A stretch of 43,036 bases of DNA from Candidatus Hydrogenedentota bacterium (GTDB lineage: Bacteria > Hydrogenedentota > Hydrogenedentia > Hydrogenedentales > CAILVY01): assembly GCA_903837785.1 (NCBI GenBank), contig CAILVY010000060.1, positions 1 to 43,036 of the forward strand. The letters are read 5' to 3'. The translations under genes and the position numbers were made by a program. Within the stretch, counting starts at the first letter, position 1. Every line of letters starts with the position of its first letter. This document shows, in pieces, positions 8,101 to 15,760 of the stretch. The notes below the pieces were generated by a model that saw only the letters and a list, made by a program, of their open reading frames with translations, did no database searches and had not been told where the DNA came from.

Positions 8101-11100
8101 GTCGTTGTAGAGATAATAGTCCCAACCCAACAGCACCACGCCGCCGTTTCCGATACTGCGCACCGCGGCCATGGGGACATTGCCCGAGTCGGACGCGACC
8201 AGGACCTCGCCGTCGCTCACGGAGGTGTACGTCACGCAGCCGTTCATCGCCGTGAAGGACGCGGCAACGCCTTCCGTCACGGGATGCACGGCCGTCACGT
8301 GCGCCGGGTAATCGGAGCCGGTACTGCCCCGGGTCGCATGCATCAACCCCGCGGCACTCAGGAACGAGCACACACCGCCATCGGTCGGGGAATAGTCGCA
8401 AACAACGATCACCCCGCCGGCCTCGACAAAGGCCTGAAGCACGGAGGCAACGAGCGTTCCGAAATTGAAGAAGCCCGAAGACGACCAGGTCTCCTGTTCA
8501 GGAATCAGGAAGACATCCTGACCGGCCAGCGCAGTCTCAAGGGCGGCCGCGGTGGAGGCCGTGGTTTCAGAGAGCGTGAACTCCGTGAAGTACGCGCGGA
8601 TGGCTGCAAGCGTATTCGGATATTCGCCGGTCAAGTCGGTATATGCGGTGTACGCAAGGATCTTCAGGGCGGCCTTGTCCAAGGTCACGCCCGGGACCGT
8701 GGGGTCTTCCCACGTCAGGGTGGGTTGTGCGCTCACGCCGGTGGCGCCGGCGGCCGGACTCGGGCTCGCAGGGGCATCCGGTGAGCATTCGCCCGTGCTG
8801 AAGTTCCAGACCGGACCCGTGGTGGAACCGGTGCAGTTGTGCGCGATGATCTGCCAACTGTAAGTCGTCTCGGGGCTCAGTGCGTCCGTCGCATAGTACG
8901 GCGAGGCCAAGTCCTGTGCAACCAGCGACAGCGCGCCCGGGCTGGTTCCGAGATAGACATCATAGGCATTGTCGCAGATTCCATTCTCCGTGCTGCTCCA
9001 GGACAGGTTCTGATAAATCCAGAGCCCCGTGCTGCCCGACGCCGGGACCGGGTCGGCGGGCACGCCCGGACGGAAATCAGCCGTGGTGAACGACCACACC
9101 GGACTTGTGGCGTCACCGCAACAGTTCTCGGTCTTCACCTGCCAATAGTAGGTCGTTTCCGAGGCCAGGGGGTCAAGCGTGAAAGCGGGTTCACTCAGGT
9201 TATCCGCGACCACCGTCAGGGCGCCGGGCGCGGTGCCCAGGAGCACTTGATACGCCGGTCGGCAGGGTTCGGAATGCCACTGGATCGCATTCGCCAGCAG
9301 GCGTCCCTGCGTGTCGGACGGGTCCCAGAAGTCCCAGCCGGCCAGCAGCACAGCGCCCGCGCCGATCGGCCGTACGCCCGCCACCGGCAGGCCTGAATAC
9401 GAATCCTCGATCAGGACGGTCGCTCCGGGCATGCTGCTGTAGTAGAGCGCATAATCGCCCGCGGTAAAGGTGGCGGGCAATCCCTCAACAAGGGGGTGTC
9501 CAGGCACTACGCGTACCCCCAGGGTGCCGCCCGAGCGGGTGACGGACCCTACCCCTGACATGAGCCCGGCGCTGTTGACGAACCCCACCATTCCGTTTTC
9601 GGGAGTGTAGTCGCAGACGATGATCATTCCCCCGTTTTCCGCGAAGTCCTGCAGCACCGCCCCAACCTGCGTGCCGAAGCTGGAAAGACCGGAGGTCGAC
9701 CAGTTCTCCTGTTCCGGCAACAGGAACACGTCCTGGCCCGCCAATGCGGCGCCAAGAGCGGCGGCCGTCTGTGCCGTGGTTTCGGTCAAGTCAAAGTCCG
9801 TGAAATTGGCCCGGATGCTGGACAGTGTGTTCAGGTATTCATTGCTCGTGTCCGTGTATGCGGTGAACGCGAGCACCTTGACGGCCGCTTTGGCGGCGCC
9901 GGTGCCGGACCGGGTGGGCGTCGGGTCCTCCCACGTCAGGGTGGGCACGGCGCTTACCCCCGTTGCCCCGGCGGCGGGCGTGGGATTCTCCGCGGCGAGC
10001 GGCGCGCAAGGACCGGTGCTGAAAGACCAGAGGGGGCCGGCGGTGGTGCCGGAGCAGTTGCGTGCGACAATCATCCAGTAATAGGTGGTTTCCGGAGTGA
10101 GCTCATCGGTGCTGTACGATGTTTCGGACAGATCCTGGGCCACCAGCGCAATCGTCCCCGGGCTGGTGCCCAGGTACACTTCATAGTTGTTGTCGCAAAT
10201 GCCGTTCTCCGCGCTGTCCCATGAAAGGTCCTTGTAGACCCATTGCCCCGTGCTCCCGTCTGCCGGGCTCGGGTTCGCAGGCTCTCCGGGGGAGAAATCG
10301 CCCGTGGTGAAGGACCATACCGGCCCCGTGACATCCCCACAGCAATTCGAGGTGCTCACCTGCCAGAAATACGTGGTCTCTGAAGCGAGGGGGTCGGGTT
10401 GGAACCCGGGCGTGCCCAGTCCGTCCGCGACGACGGACAACGCATCGGCTGCAAGACCCATCGAAAGCGTATAGAGCGTGGGACATCCGCTGCTTTGCCA
10501 TTGCATCGCATTGGCAATAATGCGGGCCATGTTGTCGTCGTACGTGTAATAGTCCCAACCCAGGAGCAGCACGTCGCCGCTGCCAAAGGACCGGAGCGCA
10601 ACTATGGGCTGGTTCGCCGTATCATTGGCCACGAGGACTTGTGCGTCCTCGACGGTGGAATAGAACGCGCAACCATCCCTGGCGGTGAACGACGGCGAAA
10701 CGCCCTCCGTAATTGCATGCGTTGCCACGACATGCGCCGGCATGCCGCTGGACGTTCCGCCCAGTGTCGAATTCACCAGCCCGGCGGCGTTCAGAAACGC
10801 TGACACCCCGCCGGTAGGATAAAAGTCGCACACAATGATGCGCCCGCCGCCCGCGACAAAGGCCTGGAGTACAGCCGCGACCTCCGTCCCAAAATCCGCA
10901 AAGCCGGTCAAAGTCCAGTTCTCTTGCGCGGGGATCAGGAAAAGGTCCTGTCCTGCCAGCGCGGTCCCCAGCGCGGTTGCGGTCAGCGCCGCGGTCTCGG
11001 ACAGTTCATAATCCGTGAAATACGTGTTGATGGCGTCCAGTGTTTGCTTATATTCCACAGAGATGCGGGTGTAGGCGGTGAACGCCAGAACTCTGACCGA

Positions 11101-14100
11101 GCCTTTGGCGCCGGCCCGCACTGCCGTCGCGGAATCCTCCCAGGTCAGCAAGGGGAGGGCGGAAACGTCTGCGGCGCCGGGCGCCGGACTCGAATTTGTG
11201 GCTGCGCCGGGCGCGCAGACGCCCGTGCTGAAGGACCAGACGGGGCCCGGAGTTTCGGCGCAGTCATTTCGGGCAATGACCTGCCAGTAGTAGGTGGTCT
11301 CGGGCGCGAGTTGGTCCTGATTGCATTTGGGCGTGCTGGAATCGTCACAGACGAGGGCCATCGATCCCGCATCCGTGCCGAGGTACACATCAAAGGTGGT
11401 GGGACTGGCCGCATAGGACTCGCTGGCCCATCCCAACTCCGGCAGAATCCAGACGCCGGACGCGCCGTCCGACGGTTCGGGCGATGCGGGCGGCGGCGGG
11501 GTGGCGGCAATTGAAAGCTGCAACGGTGCCGCGTAGGCGTAACCGGTGCCCAGGTTCGTAAAGGTCACGGTGCCTGGATAGGCGCCCGGCGCCAAGCCCG
11601 TATGATCCAGGCAAACCGAGACGGTCTCGGAAGCCCCCGCGGCCAGGGTGCCGCCGGGGCTGCCGGGCGTCGCCCAGGCCACCTGCGAATCGGCCTGCCA
11701 GGCGAGCGGCGCGGCGCCGTCGTTGCTCAACGTGTAGGAGGCGCAGTCCGGGGTGACCGTGCCCCCAACACAGCCCAGCGCCGTAAACGTCGTGACGGGT
11801 GCGACGAGCAGATCGTCCCAGACGCACGTGGGATAGGCGCTCAGATCGCTGGCGATGAAATCGGCCGGCACGCCAAGCCCCTTGGAGAGCCCGGTCAACC
11901 CATCGATCGCGTCAATGCCCAGGAAAGTGATATGGATCTGGCCGTCAAAAAAGAGTTCTATCTGGAAACTGTTGTAGTCCCAGTACCCGTAGTAGTCGTA
12001 TTCGCTCACCTGATTGAACGTTACCGCGACGCGATCGGCAAGCTGGCGCCACGATATGTTCCCATTGGGGTACAGGTCGTCGTAGAGCGCCGAGATCCGA
12101 GGCAAGCTGAAATGGTTCGAATAGGATTCGCTGGAACTGCTGCTGCCGCTGCCAAAGGTGATATAGCCGTTGCTGCCGACATAGAACGTGCTGTAGGAAA
12201 CGCCATAGAGACTCACCTGGGCGCCGCCGCTGAGCGTGACGGAAGCGTAGCTGTTGTCCGACAACGAAAGCGTGGTGCCCCCGGCGGGGTTTGTCGGAAA
12301 CGCCGCGGCGCTTTCCTTGCAGGCGCGATAGAAACTCGTCGAGCCATCGGGCACGAAGAACAGCGTCTTGTTCTGCAGGCCATACGCGGCATTGAGCTCG
12401 GAGAAATAGTCGGGCTGATCCAGTGTGGTGAAACTGTAACAGGTGCCGCCGTTGTCGTCCGTGACGCTATTGCCCGCGGCATCCGACAGTTCCAGGTTGA
12501 AAAAGTAGGTTGTCTTCGCCGTAAGGCCGCTCAGGCTCAGGCTGTGACTCGTGGCCAGAGCGCCGCCGGCCACCGTCCCCGTCAGACTGGCGCAACTTGT
12601 GCCGTAATGGACCGTGACGCGCGACGCTTCATCCGTGGTGAGTTTGATCACGGCGGCGCGGCCCGTGATGTCGTCGGCCAGCACCCCCGAGGCCGTCGGG
12701 GCCTGGCAATCCACCAGCGCCGTGTCCGTGAGCGTCACATCCGTGCCGCCAAGCCCATCGTTCGCATCAACGTACGTTGCCGTAATCGTATCGCCTGCCG
12801 CCACCTTCAGCACGCCGGAAGCGTCCGTGTCCGACACGGCGATCGTGCCGCGAAAAACGGAAGTGTCTTCCCCGGTCTCCGTCAGCACGACAGACTCGCC
12901 AGCCGCCTCGCTGGTGGACGCGGCCTTGACCGTCACGGTCTGAATCGAGGCGGAATTCGTGTTCAGGCCGGTATCGCTGACGGTGACCTGGACCGTGCTG
13001 CTGCACGTGTAGACCGCCGCATTCAGCGCGATCACGCCCGTTTGGGTGGCCGTGCTGAAATCGGGCGTGGTTGCCAAGGAGAACACCTGCGGGCCCTGCG
13101 GCACCGCCGTCCCCTTCACCTTGATTGTCCAGGTGCCCGCGGCCGGTGAATCCACCAGCACTTGCTCGATGTTATTTCGGTGGTCGGCCGTGGTGCGCAC
13201 GGCGGGCACGGACGGATTGGCCGGATCCAAAGTCCAGGGGTAGTGCGTGAGCCCGCCGCCAGGGGCTTCCGCAACGATGTCCAGATCGTTGACGAGTTCC
13301 GGGACCGTGTTCGGCGTTCCGGGATAATCGTCCCATGCCAGCGTGGCCTTCAACTGTGACGTGCCCGCCGGCACATGCACGAAGAAGAGACACTCTTCAT
13401 CCTGGATGATTTCGCGTTCGACGAACGTGTTGTTCTGCAGGAAGTCGATGCTGTTCTGCACCCGGACCGACCCGTAGCCGAACTGATAATCCGGGCCGGT
13501 GTTGCCGCGGTCCTGGGCGTTGTGCGCAAAGAGGATCTTCAGCGTCGAGTTGCGGGGGAGCGGCTCGCCGGGGTACTGCTGCTGCCACGCCTGCAGGATC
13601 AGCGCGGAAAGACCGGTCACGGTTGGCGTGGCCATGGAGGTGCCGCACATCGTCCCATATGCACTGTCACCGGAGGCGGTGCAGGAAGTCACGCCCGTGT
13701 CCCCGTCGCTCTGGCATCCCGGGCCCGAGATATCCGGCTTCATGCGGCCGTCGTCCGACGGGCCCCAACTCGAGAAACTCGTCATGGAATCGTCATTGGA
13801 ATTCAGGGCGCCAACCGTAATGTGGTTCTTCGCGTTGGCGGGGGGCGCGGTCAGGTGATACGTGGACCCGCAGGCGCCGCCGCGCTCATTGCCCGCCGCC
13901 CAGACAATGCGGAAGGGCGAACCCAGCCCGCCCCGGACGATGGAGTCCAACAGAATGTCCGTCGCGCCGTAGTCGCCCTCCCATTCGCAGGGAAAGCCGT
14001 TCCAGGCCACGTTCGTGCCGATCGAGTTGTTCGAAACCATCGCGCCGTAGCTGCTGATCGCCTCGCTGTAGTCTGCCTCGATGTCGCCCGGATTCGTGTA

Positions 14101-15072
14101 GAGCCACTGGCCCGTGCCGTCGTCCTGAAATCCATACGATTCGAGGGTGACTCCGGGCGCCATGCCGCGATACGTGCCGGAACTGGCCAGGCCGCTCCCG
14201 CCGATCGTCGCGGCGACGTGCGTCGGGTGGTCATCCATGCCGCTGTCGTCGTGCACGCGCAGGCGGCCGCCGAAATCCACGTGGGTGGCGCGGGCCGTCC
14301 CGCCGTCATACACCAGGACGCCCACCCCGGTGCCGTCAAGATTGTAGGGCGCCGCATTGACCACGTCGGCCCCGGTGATCGCGCGGTTCGAGTTGTTCGT
14401 GGCACTGAGCGGCGGCAAGGGGGGCTCCATCCACTGCACGGCATCCTCCGACGCCAGCGCGGTGAGTTCCGCCTCAGGCACCCACGCCACGGCTGCATTG
14501 ATCAGATGAACAAAATGCCGCAGCACGCCGCGGTGACGCTGTAATGCGGCCATGCCGTCGGATTCCAAATGGATATCAGGATGAAAGATGATGTACACGG
14601 CGGCGACACTTTCCTCGGCCCCCTCCGACTTGTCGGCATTCCCTTCCGCCCCCCCCCGGGAAACCGGGAACACGGCATAGGACGGCAACGCGCCCGCGGC
14701 AATCATGGGATGTAGCTTCCAGTCGGCCTCAATCTCGAAGGCGGCCGCCACACCGCCCTTGGCCGCGGCTTTCACCGCCCCGGACCCGGCGGTCACGTTC
14801 GCAAAGTAGGCATTCGAGCCGAGGTACTGAAGCAGGCGAATGCCCTCGCCGTCGAGCCCGTTCCGGGTCGCGGCGGAAATGGGCTTGGCGAATTGAATCA
14901 CCACATGCCGGCTGGAGCCCGCCCCCAGCACCGTCGCCACTTCCGCCGCACCAACCTTCGCCGCATTTCCCGGGGTCTTCCACAGGATCGACCCGGCACC
15001 CAAATCCCCCAGCGCCGACATGCACAGAACCCATGCCATGACCATCGCGATTCCCACCTTGCGCGTACCCAT
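4861..15072 (-). CDS. Giant secreted S8 (subtilisin-like) peptidase with Ig/FN3 modules, embedded alpha/beta domains and a C-terminal double EF-hand tag
   Basis: 3,403 residues from the ATG at 15072 (AAGGAG 8-9 bases upstream, signal peptide MGTRKVGIAMVMAWVLCMSA). The subtilase domain spans about 235-520, with Asp256 (VLVYDGG), His282 (DDHPTHVAA) and Ser479 (GTSMATPT), so it looks active. A jelly-roll-like segment follows (550-670). Nidogen-like modules (SSTFYVGSNGYITF type) occur at about 889-1080 and 3108-3295. A BACON-like Ig domain lies at 1092-1190. Residues 1190-3108 hold eleven Ig/FN3-like modules, each ending in a [V/L/I]W[S/N/T]F-type strand. Modules 2, 4, 6 and 8 carry an inserted Rossmann-like alpha/beta domain (about 1325-1531, 1730-1936, 2135-2341, 2548-2741). 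The last 95 residues are the double EF-hand tag. It probably acts at the cell surface or outside. The role of the inserted domains is unknown. Confidence 0.9.
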   Translation of the reverse strand: MGTRKVGIAMVMAWVLCMSALGDLGAGSILWKTPGNAAKVGAAEVATVLGAGSSRHVVIQFAKPISAATRNGLDGEGIRLLQYLGSNAYFANVTAGSGAVKAAAKGGVAAAFEIEADWKLHPMIAAGALPSYAVFPVSRGGAEGNADKSEGAEESVAAVYIIFHPDIHLESDGMAALQRHRGVLRHFVHLINAAVAWVPEAELTALASEDAVQWMEPPLPPLSATNNSNRAITGADVVNAAPYNLDGTGVGVLVYDGGTARATHVDFGGRLRVHDDSGMDDHPTHVAATIGGSGLASSGTYRGMAPGVTLESYGFQDDGTGQWLYTNPGDIEADYSEAISSYGAMVSNNSIGTNVAWNGFPCEWEGDYGATDILLDSIVRGGLGSPFRIVWAAGNERGGACGSTYHLTAPPANAKNHITVGALNSNDDSMTSFSSWGPSDDGRMKPDISGPGCQSDGDTGVTSCTASGDSAYGTMCGTSMATPTVTGLSALILQAWQQQYPGEPLPRNSTLKILFAHNAQDRGNTGPDYQFGYGSVRVQNSIDFLQNNTFVEREIIQDEECLFFVHVPAGTSQLKATLAWDDYPGTPNTVPELVNDLDIVAEAPGGGLTHYPWTLDPANPSVPAVRTTADHRNNIEQVLVDSPAAGTWTIKVKGTAVPQGPQVFSLATTPDFSTATQTGVIALNAAVYTCSSTVQVTVSDTGLNTNSASIQTVTVKAASTSEAAGESVVLTETGEDTSVFRGTIAVSDTDASGVLKVAAGDTITATYVDANDGLGGTDVTLTDTALVDCQAPTASGVLADDITGRAAVIKLTTDEASRVTVHYGTSCASLTGTVAGGALATSHSLSLSGLTAKTTYFFNLELSDAAGNSVTDDNGGTCYSFTTLDQPDYFSELNAAYGLQNKTLFFVPDGSTSFYRACKESAAAFPTNPAGGTTLSLSDNSYASVTLSGGAQVSLYGVSYSTFYVGSNGYITFGSGSSSSSESYSNHFSLPRISALYDDLYPNGNISWRQLADRVAVTFNQVSEYDYYGYWDYNSFQIELFFDGQIHITFLGIDAIDGLTGLSKGLGVPADFIASDLSAYPTCVWDDLLVAPVTTFTALGCVGGTVTPDCASYTLSNDGAAPLAWQADSQVAWATPGSPGGTLAAGASETVSVCLDHTGLAPGAYPGTVTFTNLGTGYAYAAPLQLSIAATPPPPASPEPSDGASGVWILPELGWASESYAASPTTFDVYLGTDAGSMALVCDDSSTPKCNQDQLAPETTYYWQVIARNDCAETPGPVWSFSTGVCAPGAATNSSPAPGAADVSALPLLTWEDSATAVRAGAKGSVRVLAFTAYTRISVEYKQTLDAINTYFTDYELSETAALTATALGTALAGQDLFLIPAQENWTLTGFADFGTEVAAVLQAFVAGGGRIIVCDFYPTGGVSAFLNAAGLVNSTLGGTSSGMPAHVVATHAITEGVSPSFTARDGCAFYSTVEDAQVLVANDTANQPIVALRSFGSGDVLLLGWDYYTYDDNMARIIANAMQWQSSGCPTLYTLSMGLAADALSVVADGLGTPGFQPDPLASETTYFWQVSTSNCCGDVTGPVWSFTTGDFSPGEPANPSPADGSTGQWVYKDLSWDSAENGICDNNYEVYLGTSPGTIALVAQDLSETSYSTDELTPETTYYWMIVARNCSGTTAGPLWSFSTGPCAPLAAENPTPAAGATGVSAVPTLTWEDPTPTRSGTGAAKAAVKVLAFTAYTDTSNEYLNTLSSIRANFTDFDLTETTAQTAAALGAALAGQDVFLLPEQENWSTSGLSSFGTQVGAVLQDFAENGGMIIVCDYTPENGMVGFVNSAGLMSGVGSVTRSGGTLGVRVVPGHPLVEGLPATFTAGDYALYYSSMPGATVLIEDSYSGLPVAGVRPIGAGAVLLAGWDFWDPSDTQGRLLANAIQWHSEPCRPAYQVLLGTAPGALTVVADNLSEPAFTLDPLASETTYYWQVKTENCCGDATSPVWSFTTADFRPGVPADPVPASGSTGLWIYQNLSWSSTENGICDNAYDVYLGTSPGALSLVAQDLASPYYATDALSPETTYSWQIIAHNCTGSTTGPVWNFSTGECSPDAPASPSPAAGATGVSAQPTLTWEDPTVPGVTLDKAALKILAYTAYTDLTGEYPNTLAAIRAYFTEFTLSETTASTAAALETALAGQDVFLIPEQETWSSSGFFNFGTLVASVLQAFVEAGGVIVVCDYSPTDGGVCSFLSAAGLMHATRGSTGSDYPAHVTAVHPVTEGVAASFTAMNGCVTYTSVSDGEVLVASDSGNVPMAAVRSIGNGGVVLLGWDYYLYNDNMARMIANAVQWLGGQCPASYSVSMGLAPGALNVVAENLSTPEFHPDPLASQTTYYWQVTTTNCCGETAGPVWSFTTGDFRPGLPSNPSPANGASDLWVFQNLSWSSAGNGFCDNAYDVYLGLSAGSMVRVAEGLAVPRFTTSALLRESTYYWRIVAHNCTGDTTGPVWSFQTAYCAPDAPVDPLPGEGSIEVPLNTTLAWSEAPATATATGQSREGSPAGLAVPSRVALFQDTAPWGSTANEAVLTENGIPYTFFRTSDIGVVDLSGYDKVVVVSQQSSTFYTAVQTNSAWFEAYAAAGGTLDLHLAAYSGAADGKILPGGFTLAFSTSNSVSIENMDHPYINDPNPITIDDLTGWNSSTHGYFTAYPAGSVAIVNYVTQSAPCCMETSFGAGIITATIQPVEFSGASRAYLENMLLYTGRSFVCPVLYDVYLGKAPDQLTLLAKAAAGTSYNPGLLEPSTTYYWKALPRNCCGTGEAPIWSFSTADGLPPSPENPTPAEGAGDVRESAALAWTLSEAPLFPTTFRVDIGPAPDALQALVMGFDAMTIAVEDLLPETTYYWQVTAENAYGETPGSVWSFSTAGCVESPVSSPAPADAAVDIGMQPSLSWSVPVDLYCDTAPVFDVYFGDSPATLARIAINLEAAHWDQLALAPGHAYYWRISMRTCCGVLESPVWSFVTAACAPEVPGGPSPADGAVGQALNTALEWQAPEDAFCGATDRFDVYLGRVSETPAPVSLDQEGTRFEPGTLLPEQSYVWYVVRKTCCGDLTSPVWTFTTGMVEEHYTEVFGASGGDLAFSSVRFTLLDGGYETCYRSAMSFPIPTTSSVTLGDDDFLRVDLSHAVRVLDAESSTVYISSNGMISFTEPPAGYSAALEDHFARPGVSAYLTDLDPRAGGSISYRAMFDRFVVTYSAVPAYGSDQTVSSQVELFFSGDIRITWLTLGSVPGVVGLSAGTGVPAAFVPSDFSAYTVCPDPGGEGEEDGIHSADQDGDYVIGLSELLRICQFFNSDGFHCEDGTEDDFAPGPGDTWCKSHDSDYNPQDWHVDLSELLRMCQFFNYGGYHYCPDLATEDGFCPGP
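7577..11220 (-). repeat. Three tandem 1.21-kb coding super-repeats
   Basis: Each unit encodes one Ig/FN3-like module interrupted by an alpha/beta domain plus one uninterrupted module, about 405 residues. The conserved Cys codon that opens each unit lies at 11215, 10006, 8785 and 7573, giving periods of 1,209, 1,221 and 1,212 bp. The first strand of the inserted domain (V[R/K]VLAFTAY / LKILAYTAY) recurs at 11078, 9863 and 8648, exactly 1,215 bp apart. Copies are diverged but share long stretches. A fourth, more divergent unit follows, starting at about 7573. Confidence 0.85.
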
Positions 15073-15476
15073 GCCTGAGACTCCTTTACTTCCCTCAGTC
15101 AACACACCCGATTACGATCCAACCGGCCTCGGCCCCATAAACGACTCTTCATGCGAGGCTTCGCATCGACAGAGCTGCTTCAAGAAGAACGTTCTCACGT
15201 GAGCAACAGTGGAGAACTCAGACGCACGGCGGCACGCGGACACACCCGTCTCCGGACGCATCGCAACCACGCCATAATTCCCACGCCCATTCCCCGCTCA
15301 TCCCTCCTAATACATCATTGCCCCGCAGCGCCGACGAACGAATGTCCCAATGATACACCCGACTACTTTCAGGTGGCAATAGAAAAAAACCTCGATGGAT
15401 CTTCTCGCTAAAGTGGCACGGGCGGCCAGGCTATCACCCGGCCGCCCGCGCATCGCATGCACGTCATTAGTCGCCA
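15073..15476. other. Intergenic region between two giant genes
   Basis: This 404-base gap holds the upstream region of the subtilase and the downstream region of the next gene. A 6-bp perfect hairpin (ATGCGA 15151-15156 / TCGCAT 15161-15166) lies about 80 bases upstream of the subtilase start. A terminator-like hairpin sits at 15419-15448. Small open frames here have no ribosome binding sites or recognisable products. No RNA gene is seen. Confidence 0.5.
15419..15448 (-). terminator. Hairpin downstream of the PPC-domain giant gene
   Basis: CGGGCGGCC (15419-15427) and GGCCGCCCG (15440-15448) form a perfect 9-bp GC stem with a 12-base loop, about 30 bases after the stop at 15477 on the minus strand. 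The downstream minus-strand sequence has only a short T-run (TGCCACTTTAG), so termination by this element alone is uncertain. Confidence 0.5.
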
Positions 15477-15760
15477 TCAGGGTCCAGGACAGAAACCGTC
15501 CTCCGTTCCTTCTCCGGGACAATAGTGGTACCCGCCGGAATTGAAGAACTGGATGTCACGCAGCAGTTCAGACAGGTCCACCCGCCAATCCTGGGGATTG
15601 TAGTCGGAATCGTGCGGCGTGCAGGTGTGGTCTCCCGGCCCCGGATTGAATCCGTCTTCCGTACCCGCCTGACAGTGATACCCGTCGGAATTAAAGAACT
15701 GGATAACACGCAGAAGTTCCGACAGATTCACCAGGTGGTCGCAATTCTGGTCCGACATAT
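15477..15760 (-). repeat. C-terminal double EF-hand tag, copy B
   Basis: This encodes the last 95 or so residues of the PPC-domain protein. Loop 1 is DQNCDHLVNLSE (D1, N3, D5, V8, E12). Loop 2 is DSDYNPQDWRVDLSE with the same PQD insertion. Each is followed by LLRxIQFFNSxGYH and Cys, then TEDGF-PGP. The protein ends at PGP. The (GE)n linker lies directly upstream in the protein. Confidence 0.85.
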
